DNA of 57,834 bases, taken from an uncultured Lentisphaerota bacterium. GTDB taxonomy: Bacteria > Verrucomicrobiota > Lentisphaeria > Oligosphaerales > CAITYL01. Position 1 is the first letter of the stretch; the number at the start of each line of letters is the position of its first letter. The translations under genes were made by a program, and so were the position numbers. A model generated the notes under the pieces. It made no database searches. It had not been told where the DNA came from and saw nothing but the letters and a program-made list of their open reading frames with translations. The stretch covers positions 1 through 57,834 of the forward strand of contig CAITYL010000284.1 in NCBI GenBank assembly GCA_903896595.1. The letters are read 5' to 3'. Of the stretch, positions 25,909-34,630 are shown piece by piece.

Positions 25909-27065
25909 GGATCAACTTCCAATGTTTTTCTGGAACGGACGATGAAACGGTTAAGCCGCGCCAAGGTTTCTTCATACGTCGGGTATAATTTGACAATCGC
26001 CTGCGCACATACATTCACAATGCGGCGATGCCGGGCAATTGCCGCGATGGTATTGAGGATTGGCAGTTGTTCGTGGTCGTGGTCGCCTAAAGAGATGGTG
26101 TTTTTGATGTTGATGTTGAAGCTGATCTGCTGACGCACTGCCGCATCCAAGACAGCCAGGTCATTCCACGGGCTTACGTCCAGCAAGGTTATCGCAGGGA
26201 ACACCCTCAGCAAATCGGCGACTACTTGAAGAAGGTTGCCGCAGGTGTGGAACCCGGTAACCGGCCCTTCGTCATGCTCTAAGCGGGCATATTCCGGCAC
26301 GACAAAATTCCGGAAGATCTCCGGCGAAATAAACGGAATATTGACCCAGTCATCCGCGACAAACGAGGTCTCCGGTAACGTTCCCTCGCCAAGATAGGTG
26401 ACGCGTGCCCGGGCAAAATGCGACCGGACATCCACGATGAACGCCAACGCATCACGCAATTTCTCCGGGCGGTCGCTAATGTCCTCCAGAAAATTTTCAT
26501 ATCCACGGAGTTGGACGTAAAGATCAAGGGGGCCACGGTGGAAACAGGGAAATGTTATTTTGATCTTATCGCCATATTCCGTTGCCGATATTTCCTTCAT
26601 CCGCTCATACTTGGCAAGCAGCTTCGGCATATCTCCGGATTTATAGAAATCGAATTTTCCCAGCAAATCCAGTCCGAACTGATATTGCAGCGGATGCGGC
26701 AGAAATTCGGGGGCGCCGGTCTCTGAATGCCGGATCTGTTGTCCGAATAAGGTGGCATCCCAGTACATGCCAGCATCGGCCATCAGACTGAGTTCCGGGA
26801 TGGAATCATCCTCCACGTTATCGGCCCAGAAAATCATCTGCCGAAGGTTTTGCTCGAGGCTAAAACCAGCATCATCCAGAAAACGGTTCATATCGTAGCC
26901 GAAAAGTTCCGGCCAACCGATATTCTCCATGTAACTCACGAGGCGGATGCGGTTTGCACCGTGACGGCAATCGAGTTCGGCTTGCTTACGGGTTTTAACT
27001 TCCCGCCGCCGTTCCAGTTCGGATAAAAGCTGGGTTTTCGGCAGTTTCAACGCGACATTATTCAC
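25905..27065 (-). CDS. Uroporphyrinogen decarboxylase (URO-D) family protein
   Basis: 386 aa with the URO-D fold common to HemE and to cobalamin/CoM methyltransferases such as MtaA. Visible: LVSYMENIGWPELFGYDMNR, ITFPCFHRGPLDLYVQLRG, ADDWVNIPFISPEIFRNFVV and the zinc-type motif FHTCGNL (His273, Cys275), with a further Cys in VNVCAQA. The His-x-Cys favours the methyltransferase-like branch over true HemE. It begins with GTG (GAGG 6 nt upstream) and its stop overlaps the next ATG by 4 bp, so it is an integral member of the hydrolase operon. Its task there is unknown; removal of methyl groups from methylated sugars is one speculation. Confidence 0.82.
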   Translation of the reverse strand: MNNVALKLPKTQLLSELERRREVKTRKQAELDCRHGANRIRLVSYMENIGWPELFGYDMNRFLDDAGFSLEQNLRQMIFWADNVEDDSIPELSLMADAGMYWDATLFGQQIRHSETGAPEFLPHPLQYQFGLDLLGKFDFYKSGDMPKLLAKYERMKEISATEYGDKIKITFPCFHRGPLDLYVQLRGYENFLEDISDRPEKLRDALAFIVDVRSHFARARVTYLGEGTLPETSFVADDWVNIPFISPEIFRNFVVPEYARLEHDEGPVTGFHTCGNLLQVVADLLRVFPAITLLDVSPWNDLAVLDAAVRQQISFNINIKNTISLGDHDHEQLPILNTIAAIARHRRIVNVCAQAIVKLYPTYEETLARLNRFIVRSRKTLEVDP

Positions 27066-27118
27066 AGCTAGCCTCAGTCATTTTTCCAGCAAAAAATATC
27101 GTCCGGTCCGGTTCCGGG

Positions 27119-28933
27119 CTAACGACTGACGGTCACATAATATTCCGTCGAGATGAACGGATTCGTGGAGCCGAACAGCGTGCCCCGACGATAGCCTTGC
27201 GGGGTATTGACCGTAAGCTGCATCTCCAAATCGACCGCGGATGGCGTTTGGCCGCTTGTCGCAATCAAGGTCAACGGCAAGGCCAGGTCAAAATCATAGC
27301 CGTTGCTGCCGGCGACCGTACGGATTACGGATCCTGGAATCGTTTGGAATTCATCATTGAAACTCCGCTGCACAGCGGCGGGTCGCGTGGCGGTCGCCGG
27401 GGTGATGAATGCCTGGAGTCGCGCGTCACGATTGTCTTTCGGCATCATGAAGATTTCCAGCCCGGATCCCTGCCAGGGAATCGGCAATGGCTGAGCGTGG
27501 ACATCGTAAACCGTTCCGCGGATCACCAATTGCCGATCATCACTCAGGCAGAATCCGATCTCCGCCAGCAATGTGCCGCCAGGTGCGTAAACCGGATACC
27601 GTTGTTCAAGCCGTGGCGCCCGGATGCCGCAAGGGCCGGGAAAGCGAAGATGCTGTTCGACTCCCTCGCAGACGGCCGTCACGGAAGCATATGACGACGG
27701 ATGTACCGAAAACACGTGACGACCTTTTTCTCCAGGGGCTAGCGCGAAGTCCAGGGCCGGGATCGGCTGAAAGACATTGGCCGGCGCCAAGCGGAATTCC
27801 ACTTGCCCCCGGATCGGGACATCGTGCGGATTAGACACTTCCACTTCGGCCCTTTCCGTGTCCCCGCTTCCCTGTACGTTGCTGATCGTCTTGCCCCATA
27901 CCAGCGGCACTTGAGCGCGCACACTCCGGCGTGGTCCCTGCATTTTCCGGGAAAACTCTGACAGCACGGTAAAGGCTTCCTGCGTGATGCTGCCGTCGGC
28001 ATGATTGAACGGAGCATCCCAAGTCACTACGCCGCCGTGGTCGGTAATGTTGCGGGTGACCTGCGCCAGTTCCGTGGCGGAAAAGCGGATGTTGGGATCA
28101 CCCCACGTCTCGCCGAGATACGAAAGAACATGGAATTGCGCCTGCCCGACCCACCGTCCCAGGCATTGCGTCTGATCCGGCTCGTTGGTTTCGCCGCTGG
28201 TATAGTCTTCTTCGGAACTGATGACTTCCGGCGGGTAGACCACGCCGGGATTCCAGGCAATCAGGCTGTCCGGATTGCCGGCGCGGACGGCGGCGGCGAA
28301 ACTGGAAAAATTGGGTTCATCGGAAAAGTTGTAAAGCTTATCCGCATGGTAGCAACCGTCGAACCACCAGCCGTGGACATTGTCGCCCCAGCGCAACGAC
28401 CATTCCCGAAGGATCGCTTCCCAATGGCGTTGAAAGGTCCTAATGCGTGGGTCGCTGTCACGGAAGGGTTCCAGTGCTTTCTGAACACTTGGCAACGACC
28501 ACATGCAAGCCCACGGCGGCACGCATTTCAGCGCGATTGCCACTTCGGCGTCAGGCAACGGGGCATGGGACGGCGCATAAACCATCAGAGGAATATCATA
28601 TTTCTTCAATGCCTGGTACAAATCGGTGACGAGATCCCGGCGGGAGCAACGCGAGGTTTTTGAATCGCGCCCGGCCAGGCGGTCATAAGTGGCATTCGGG
28701 GTACAGATATAGCCGGAATTTTGGCCGAGAGTAAGAAAACAATAGCCAACCTTAAGTTCATTAAGTTGGGCGGCGAGTTTTTCAACATCGCAAGCATCCA
28801 CCTTACGATTCCAGGACTCGATGCTGACGTCGCCCCAATTGCTGCCGTTCCCGCCCGGCGATTCCGCCAGGAAGTGGATGAACAAGCCCCATTTCGCCTG
28901 ATAAAACCATTCGACTCGACTCGACCGTTTCAT
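27119..28933 (-). CDS. GH29-like alpha-L-fucosidase family protein with C-terminal CBM9-like domain
   Basis: 604 aa. N-terminal barrel: EWFYQAKWGLFIHFLAESPG, VGYCFLTLGQNSGYICTPN and GWWFDGCY with candidate nucleophile Asp192, then GGVVTWDAPFNHADGSI. A beta-sandwich linker follows, and residues about 440-604 (GLEIFMMPKDNRDARLQAFI, NGYDFDLALPLTLI) resemble a CBM9-type domain. The barrel is divergent from ordinary GH29, so specificity may differ. No clear signal peptide. It is followed after 53 bp by the URO-D-like gene and lies 41 bp after GH4. Confidence 0.75.
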   Translation of the reverse strand: MKRSSRVEWFYQAKWGLFIHFLAESPGGNGSNWGDVSIESWNRKVDACDVEKLAAQLNELKVGYCFLTLGQNSGYICTPNATYDRLAGRDSKTSRCSRRDLVTDLYQALKKYDIPLMVYAPSHAPLPDAEVAIALKCVPPWACMWSLPSVQKALEPFRDSDPRIRTFQRHWEAILREWSLRWGDNVHGWWFDGCYHADKLYNFSDEPNFSSFAAAVRAGNPDSLIAWNPGVVYPPEVISSEEDYTSGETNEPDQTQCLGRWVGQAQFHVLSYLGETWGDPNIRFSATELAQVTRNITDHGGVVTWDAPFNHADGSITQEAFTVLSEFSRKMQGPRRSVRAQVPLVWGKTISNVQGSGDTERAEVEVSNPHDVPIRGQVEFRLAPANVFQPIPALDFALAPGEKGRHVFSVHPSSYASVTAVCEGVEQHLRFPGPCGIRAPRLEQRYPVYAPGGTLLAEIGFCLSDDRQLVIRGTVYDVHAQPLPIPWQGSGLEIFMMPKDNRDARLQAFITPATATRPAAVQRSFNDEFQTIPGSVIRTVAGSNGYDFDLALPLTLIATSGQTPSAVDLEMQLTVNTPQGYRRGTLFGSTNPFISTEYYVTVSR

Positions 28934-28974
28934 ATGATCTTTCCCTTTTCAGTGATTAATTCAGAAGATCGCTT

Positions 28975-30270
28975 TTAGGCCCAGTCATTCAAATAATCGC
29001 AATTGGCGGCAAGTAGTTCATTGAACATTTGCTCAATTTCAGGCAACGTCAGGATCGCTCCGGTCAAAGGATCGGCCTGAAGCGCTTGTCGCAGCAGAGT
29101 TCGGTCTTTTGAAAGAACGGCTTTTACGGCCATGCCGTCAAGAAACACATGAGGTGCCATCACCGCAGCGAGTTGTGGCGGTATATCCCCGACACGACAA
29201 GGGGTTATGCCGTTTTTGTCGACCAGGCATGGCACCTCAACGACCGCGTCTTCCGGAAGATTGGCGATCAAACTGTCATTCGGGACATTGCCGTAAATGC
29301 AAAGCTCCTTGCCCGTCTCTATGGCTTGTATGATCCTGGCGCCAAACTCGCAGCTCCGGTCGTATACAATCGGGAGAGACCCTGCAATTTGACGTTTTAT
29401 CTCAGCACTTCGATTGTTGAAATGCTTGAAATCATTCCGATACCCGCCGCCGACATCGGCAGCATAATGTGCGGCTACCGCCTTATTCTTGAGGAACCAC
29501 GGGTAATATTCCGGCTGATGCATGGGGCCCTCGGCGGGGAAATAACCTAGATAATGCATCAGCTCGAAACGAGGGCGCTCGGCGGGGTATTTTTTGACGA
29601 TCCGTTCTTCCGCCGCCTTGAGGTCAGGGTAGAGATCCCGTCCTTTGTGCTCAAGCTTCAAATAAAAGTTCCGATGATTGATCCCGGCGGCGAAGTAGTC
29701 GATTTCATTCGGATTGAGGCCAAGCCAACCACCGAGGTACCATCCCATCGACCCCTGGATGCTATGACAGAGACCGACGCTGCGGGAATGTCCGCAGAGA
29801 TGAAGCACTTTGGTATTCATGGTCATCGGATTGGCATAGTTCAGGATCCAGGCGTTCGGACACAACTCCTGAACATCCCCGGCAAGTTGCTTCAACACGG
29901 GTGCTGTCCGGAGAATGCGCATGATGCCGCCCGGCCCGGTGGTGTCGCTTACCGTCTGCAGTATCCCGTATTTTTTCGGGATCTCGACATCCGCTCTATA
30001 GTAGTCGTAGCCGCCGACCATGATAGAGATGATGACGAAATCGGCTCCGGCCAACGCGGTTCTCTGGCACGTTGTGGCCTCGGCTTTGGCCGGCAACCGC
30101 CGGTCGGCGATCATTTTATCAAGAAGCCGCTTTGACAGCGCCAACCGCCCCTCGTTGATGTCCATCAGGGAAATGAGCGAATCTTGAAGTTCTCCGTAGC
30201 TAAAAATATCGACCAGTAGTTCTCTAACAAATTTTACACTGCCCCCGCCAACGAATACGATTTTTCGCAT
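28975..30270 (-). CDS. NAD- and metal-dependent glycosidase, GH4
   Basis: 431 aa. GH4 enzymes break glycosidic bonds by a redox-elimination mechanism using NAD and Mn. The N-terminal nucleotide loop is FVGGGSVKFVRELL; NYANPMTMNT, the metal Cys168-His169 in LCHSIQG and His199 in GINHRNFYL are the active-site residues. The form is nearer alpha-galactosidase/alpha-glucosidase/galacturonidase members than 6-phospho enzymes, but the substrate is not certain. Cytoplasmic. AAGGAA lies 7 nt before the ATG, inside the end of the preceding gene (3-bp gap). Confidence 0.92.
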   Translation of the reverse strand: MRKIVFVGGGSVKFVRELLVDIFSYGELQDSLISLMDINEGRLALSKRLLDKMIADRRLPAKAEATTCQRTALAGADFVIISIMVGGYDYYRADVEIPKKYGILQTVSDTTGPGGIMRILRTAPVLKQLAGDVQELCPNAWILNYANPMTMNTKVLHLCGHSRSVGLCHSIQGSMGWYLGGWLGLNPNEIDYFAAGINHRNFYLKLEHKGRDLYPDLKAAEERIVKKYPAERPRFELMHYLGYFPAEGPMHQPEYYPWFLKNKAVAAHYAADVGGGYRNDFKHFNNRSAEIKRQIAGSLPIVYDRSCEFGARIIQAIETGKELCIYGNVPNDSLIANLPEDAVVEVPCLVDKNGITPCRVGDIPPQLAAVMAPHVFLDGMAVKAVLSKDRTLLRQALQADPLTGAILTLPEIEQMFNELLAANCDYLNDWA

Positions 30271-30273
30271 GGA

Positions 30274-32283
30274 TCATTCCTTCGTGACGGGTAAAAGAAC
30301 ATCACTGTCGATATTCTGGCCTTTAAAGAGCCAGCTTCCGTCGGCCCGTTTGACACTGCGTCCAAAAAGAGATTGCAGATTCTGCCCGGTTCCAAGGTGA
30401 ATGACAGCTTCCGATGCACCTGGACCAATGGACGAAATAATAATGGCATGGGAATTAGCATCGTTGGTAAATCCGGCCGCCCGGACATCGCCGGCCTTTA
30501 CCTCCACCTTGACCTCAGGGGCGGCGGGATCGCCAAGCACGTACCCCTGAAGGTCGGAAAGCAATTTTGCCACCCGGCAAACCTCCGGCCAGCGTTTTTT
30601 AAACTGATCTTTATCCGGGCCGGCGTGCAAATCAAGAAAAGAATACATGATGACACCCTTGGCTCCCCCAATCAACGACAGCAATATCATTGACCGCATT
30701 TCGGTTTCGGTCGGGTAACGAAACTCCCGAAATTTAATCGGGTCGTTCGGCGCCTGATAAACGCCCCAATTGAAAATCTGGGGAACCACCCAGTACGCCA
30801 TGCCCTGGCGATGGCCAAAGGCATTCCGTGCCGCTTCCGTGGCTGCGGCGACCATTCCCTGACTGTTTTCTCCAAAACCGCCAAACGGAGAACTAATGGC
30901 ATATGGATCTAAACCATATATTGTCGCGCCTCCCCCGTAGTATACCGTTTTTTGATTAAATTCGCAGTACGCAGCCCAGGTCGGATGCGTCGGATCCAAT
31001 TGATTGATGAACGTATTTCTGGCAACAAATTCCGGCCTGAGCTTTATAGGATCTTCGTCGGCGACATACCACGCCAAAATAGCAGCATGATCTTTAAGTG
31101 AATTGATGATATGCGTGATGACCGCTCTTTCTCCCTTGACACCATCGTATGTAGCACTCTCTGAACGAATGTCCTTGACCGAAAAAATCACCTTCAAATT
31201 TAACGAGTTACAATAATCTAGCAGTTTTCTGATTTCGGCAATGCCAGGTGTTGCCATTAAATTGGTTCGCCAGTTAAGTCCATCATAAGGCATGACACAA
31301 TTAAATGATGACGCCGCAACAATTTTTAAATCTGTTTTAAGATCGCGGTTTGTAACGCGTGGATCACTATGTTGAAAATAAAGGCCGATCGGGAAAAACT
31401 TTTTCCCATTAACTAACGTCCTGCCGCGATCATCAACCTGAACCGGCTGCGTTCCGTCACGTTTGACAACTCCACGGGATGGGATCTTCACGTCACCCAC
31501 CGTCCGTCCGTTTTCAAACAAGGCCAGGCGAAACTCAAGGTCGCCGACAGGAATCTCAAACGGGCACTCCACCCGGCAATTCCGTACCGGCCACACTGCG
31601 GCATCTACCTCCTTACCGTCTCTCCAAAGGGCGACCCGGCATTGATAGGGCCGCGTCCGGCACGGCGGAACCAGTCCAAAAATCAAGGAGCGTTTTCCAC
31701 TTTCGATGAAGCTGGGCATTGCGGGACACAAGAGATAGGCGTCAAAGTCTCCGGCAACCTCTCGAACATAAGGTTGGGAGAACCATGCCTTTCCCTGCGT
31801 TTTTGGGCGGAGATACAACAGTAGACGACCCGACGTCCTTCCCACGGGCACATAGATTTTTTCACGAACCCAAGTCCAGTCGAAAGTTCCTTCCATGCCG
31901 GCTGGATACACACCGCCATCAAGAAACTTTCCATTGGCGTCCTCAAATTCCACGGCCAAGGTTGCGCGGTCACCACCATGCACATCCTCACCTTTGACCA
32001 ACACACCGACCTCATAGGTTCGATCAGCCGTCAATGTTAACGCTGTCGATGCAGTGCCCTTGCCGACGGGATTCGTTCGCTCGATAAACAGAGCCGTCCT
32101 TCCGTCTTTTCCTCCTGCCGGTTCAATCCGGTATCCTTCTTCCAATCGCCACGAGGCCGTCTGCTTAAACTCAGGATCACTCACGAGGTTAACGGTTGTT
32201 TCATCGATTGCCCATCCTTCCCCAAAAAATGTCGTCACCAATAAAACCGCTCCGGTGAACATCATCCCATTTTTAAGCATCAT
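30274..32283 (-). CDS. Secreted GH-like protein with N-terminal CBM-like domain (paralog of 13699-15693)
   Basis: 669 aa. Signal peptide MMLKNGMMFTGAVLLVTTFF, then the CBM-like sandwich (NLVSDPEFKQTASWRLEEGY, GKAWFSQPYVREV), an Ig-like part and a TIM-barrel-like region (DDRGRTLVNGKKFFPIGLYF, NCVMPYDGLNWR, ILAWYVADEDP, YGLDPYAISSPFGG). The C-terminus GQNIDSDVLLPVTKE parallels GKDIDSDILFN in the paralog. The candidate acid residue is in WYVADED. AAAGGGC lies 7 nt upstream. Like the paralog it directly follows a pilin-like gene. Confidence 0.78.
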   Translation of the reverse strand: MMLKNGMMFTGAVLLVTTFFGEGWAIDETTVNLVSDPEFKQTASWRLEEGYRIEPAGGKDGRTALFIERTNPVGKGTASTALTLTADRTYEVGVLVKGEDVHGGDRATLAVEFEDANGKFLDGGVYPAGMEGTFDWTWVREKIYVPVGRTSGRLLLYLRPKTQGKAWFSQPYVREVAGDFDAYLLCPAMPSFIESGKRSLIFGLVPPCRTRPYQCRVALWRDGKEVDAAVWPVRNCRVECPFEIPVGDLEFRLALFENGRTVGDVKIPSRGVVKRDGTQPVQVDDRGRTLVNGKKFFPIGLYFQHSDPRVTNRDLKTDLKIVAASSFNCVMPYDGLNWRTNLMATPGIAEIRKLLDYCNSLNLKVIFSVKDIRSESATYDGVKGERAVITHIINSLKDHAAILAWYVADEDPIKLRPEFVARNTFINQLDPTHPTWAAYCEFNQKTVYYGGGATIYGLDPYAISSPFGGFGENSQGMVAAATEAARNAFGHRQGMAYWVVPQIFNWGVYQAPNDPIKFREFRYPTETEMRSMILLSLIGGAKGVIMYSFLDLHAGPDKDQFKKRWPEVCRVAKLLSDLQGYVLGDPAAPEVKVEVKAGDVRAAGFTNDANSHAIIISSIGPGASEAVIHLGTGQNLQSLFGRSVKRADGSWLFKGQNIDSDVLLPVTKE

Positions 32284-32361
32284 TGAACGCCCTTTTTCAT
32301 AGCATTATCGAAACAAAATCACGACACATCGCCCTAAAGAATTAATTGTTTACCACTCATT

Positions 32362-33066
32362 TCACCAATGAGTTTGAAACATTGTCGTAAATTTAATAAT
32401 ATTGGCTTCAGGGTGCCGGCAGTCATCAGACCCCACATGTCCATCTATAAATGCACTATTTTCAAATCCCCGGTGACGGCCAGAAAACCAGGCACTCATA
32501 CCATTGGGAACCTCAACATCAAAACAATTCCAGATCACCTTGCCCCTATTCGAAGCATCTATCATCACGACCACTTGGTCGGGGGATGGACACGTACTGG
32601 CTTTTCGCGGCTCATACCATGCATTAGCTCCGTTATTCCAATTGGGGATATGCCCGAATCTGGCCGCATATGCATAATTTGAAAATGTTTTCCCTTCATA
32701 GATCCATGTCTGCTCAAGCTCTACCGGACAACTGAAGGTCTTACAAATCTTGAAATTAGCGTCACTCTCAACCGGTATTGGGAAATCAGCGCCCAAGTAT
32801 TGGTAAATTTCTTGTATCCAACATGTGCCGCCCCAAGTCGAAAAAGCCACGGGGCCCCATTGAACTGAGGGCGGCAGGTACTCGTTATTGTCCCCGCCGT
32901 ATAGTTGACACGTCAATGAAAGCTGTTTGAGATTCCCCTTGCATACGACACTTTTCGCCGCCTCTCGGGCTCCCGTTAACGAAGGCAACAACATCGCCGC
33001 CAGGATCGCAATGATCGCGATAACCACCAAAAGCTCGATTAACGTAAAACGATTTTTCTGCTTCAC
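32362..33066 (-). CDS. Pilin-like protein, prepilin leader with H-x9-DG motif (cluster II)
   Basis: 234 aa starting at GTG 33064-33066 ([18 protein letters not shown], read as Met), which has GAGG 8 nt upstream; the open frame extends further left in sequence but without signal. Leader and helix are canonical. The tail has [16 protein letters not shown], giving His-x9-Asp-Gly. Cys residues in [12 protein letters not shown] may form a disulfide. It stands second in cluster II, between the PEP-CTERM gene and the secreted GH-like gene, exactly as in cluster III. Confidence 0.92.
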   Translation of the reverse strand: MKQKNRFTLIELLVVIAIIAILAAMLLPSLTGAREAAKSVVCKGNLKQLSLTCQLYGGDNNEYLPPSVQWGPVAFSTWGGTCWIQEIYQYLGADFPIPVESDANFKICKTFSCPVELEQTWIYEGKTFSNYAYAARFGHIPNWNNGANAWYEPRKASTCPSPDQVVVMIDASNRGKVIWNCFDVEVPNGMSAWFSGRHRGFENSAFIDGHVGSDDCRHPEANIIKFTTMFQTHW

Positions 33067-33278
33067 GGTAGTACCTCGGTAACGGCAAGCAAACTTGCGA
33101 ACCATGCAAAAGTTGCGGCACGAATTGTCGTCCACGGCATTTTTGCCCGCACTTGCCGCTCCGCTGAGAATGATTCTAGTTACAAGCAACAGTCCCACAC
33201 TCATAACGCCCGCTGTTGGATATTGAATGGCGGATGGACGCTTGAGTTCACATCCGCCATCCTTGTTCGTACGCAAGA

Positions 33279-33890
33279 TTACCGTTTCACTGAACGCCGC
33301 CGATGCAACAACACCCCCAGGCCGCCGAGCAGGATCAGGCCGGTGGCCGGTTCCGGAACAGATTCCACGGTCAAGTTGGCCCAGAAATCCGCGCCGCTGT
33401 ACGGATGCGTGGTCCCGCCGCCCCACCCCCAAGACGCATAACCGCCAGAATACGTGCTGGGATCAACCTTGACCGCAGACAGGTAAGACTGAAGATTCTC
33501 TTGGTTCGACCACATCTGGGCATAATAACTGCCCGGTGCTAAGTGCTGGGATGAGCCCAAATTTACATCAACCCAGGAGTGAGTGGTGCCGTACCACCCC
33601 ACCTCCGCATAATCAACCTTGATAACCTCTCCTACAGCGGGGTAAATCGCAACGAGAACCGAATTCGTCGCAGAGCCAGTGTACCCGCTCCAGTCAGCAT
33701 AAAACTGGAAATGGGTTCCTTCCGTTCCTGCCGGAACGGTAAACCACTGATTCAAGCATTCCTGATAAGGAATTGCTTGCAGGGATGTCGCCGTTCCGTT
33801 GTAGGTATCGATGATGCTGGCCTGCGCCGCCACGGCACACAGGACCAGACCAGCCGCCACGGCACACACTTGTTTAATGGTCGTTTCCAT
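33279..33890 (-). CDS. PEP-CTERM sorting domain protein (cluster II)
   Basis: 203 aa, paralog of 20588-21205: the same signal peptide ([20 protein letters not shown]), the same [20 protein letters not shown] block and the same anchor [20 protein letters not shown]. The middle part has diverged. AAAGGAT precedes the ATG. It is the first gene of cluster II, about 190 nt downstream of a strong promoter with a LacI-type operator. Expected to be exported and processed by an exosortase encoded elsewhere. Confidence 0.95.
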   Translation of the reverse strand: METTIKQVCAVAAGLVLCAVAAQASIIDTYNGTATSLQAIPYQECLNQWFTVPAGTEGTHFQFYADWSGYTGSATNSVLVAIYPAVGEVIKVDYAEVGWYGTTHSWVDVNLGSSQHLAPGSYYAQMWSNQENLQSYLSAVKVDPSTYSGGYASWGWGGGTTHPYSGADFWANLTVESVPEPATGLILLGGLGVLLHRRRSVKR

Positions 33891-34003
33891 TGTTGTATCC
33901 TTTTTTTATCTTCTTTAAAATTTATTGGGTTACCTGGACGTTTGTTGTCACTTCAGTTTTAGTTTGGTGTCCTTTCCTTAAGTTTACCGCACCGGCGGGA
34001 TTG

Positions 34004-34015
34004 CCTTGCGCAAGG
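34004..34015. promoter_or_regulatory. Perfect 12-bp palindrome in the cluster II leader
   Basis: CCTTGCGCAAGG with a central CG, between the cluster II promoter and its first gene. It has the shape of an operator or small hairpin. The regulator is unknown. Confidence 0.35.
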
Positions 34016-34080
34016 TCAACTAAAATGGTTTATGATTCAAGGTCTTCGCCGCCGGAGCCGCGGTGTGCCGCCATCATTAA

Positions 34081-34129
34081 GTCAATCGTTTGCACTATCC
34101 CATTATAGCATGGGTGACGGCCAATGCAA
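34081..34129 (-). promoter_or_regulatory. Cluster II promoter and LacI-type operator
   Basis: On the minus strand: TTGCAT (34129-34124), 16-bp spacer, TATAAT (34107-34102), then TGCAAACGATTGAC (34094-34081) 7 bp further on. The 14-mer is identical, in the same orientation relative to transcription, to the operator at 3989-4002. Repression by one of the two LacI proteins in this window is likely. Confidence 0.75.
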
Positions 34130-34374
34130 ATCTACCGCGTCAAGACGTGTTATTTCCGCTTTATTGACGTATCGTTCGTGCGAAAAATAGGGATTGGCGG
34201 CGGGGGCGCGCAGGGCAGTGTCGAGACACTCCGCAATGGCCAAAGCTACCAACCGATTGCTCCGGCCCTTCACGGTGTTGCGGCGCGTCCCAGGTAGGCA
34301 AGAATGCCTGCCCCACGTTAGCCGTGCCGTCCTCTTTTTACGTGTCGGAAGAGGGTCGCCGGGGAGGCCGTTCG

Positions 34375-34394
34375 CGCCAATCGGGAGATTGGCG
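34375..34394. repeat. Hairpin repeat family H, copy 1
   Basis: CGCCAATC-GGGA-GATTGGCG followed by TTCCCA; the same 26 nt recur at 57000-57025. It lies within 33891-34630, which otherwise holds the cluster II control region, a family G repeat and no recognisable gene. Confidence 0.65.
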
Positions 34395-34443
34395 TTCCCA
34401 AAGGGGAGCGTTTTCAAATTGCATTGCCCGCCGGGGGTTGCAT

Positions 34444-34512
34444 GTTACACTGCTTTAGGCTGACCTTTTCAGGCTGCATGCTGAAGGTAATTAAAAATCT
34501 CACTCTAACGCG
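34444..34512 (-). repeat. Repeat family G, copy 2 (inverted)
   Basis: Reverse complement of the repeat at 20509-20576, with a few mismatches: GTTACACTGC at one end, TTACCTTCAG core on the minus strand. It lies upstream of the LacI gene at 34631. Confidence 0.65.
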
Positions 34513-34630
34513 CTATACACTCACCATCAGCGGTCTGATTCACCCGTTCCGCTACGGGTCCGGTGGATGGGTAATCCTGACCGCCTGCTGCCTACCGCCT
34601 TAACAACCTGACTTGCCCCCGGATCGTCCC

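Noticed and set aside
25905..27065. Heme-biosynthesis gene hemE
   Set aside because: The fold is URO-D, but the gene is coupled to hydrolases and has the His-x-Cys motif of the methyltransferase-like branch; no other heme gene is near.
32362..33432. Longer pilin-like protein starting at 33432
   Set aside because: A prepilin leader must be close to the N-terminus; the GTG at 33066 has a ribosome site and places it correctly.
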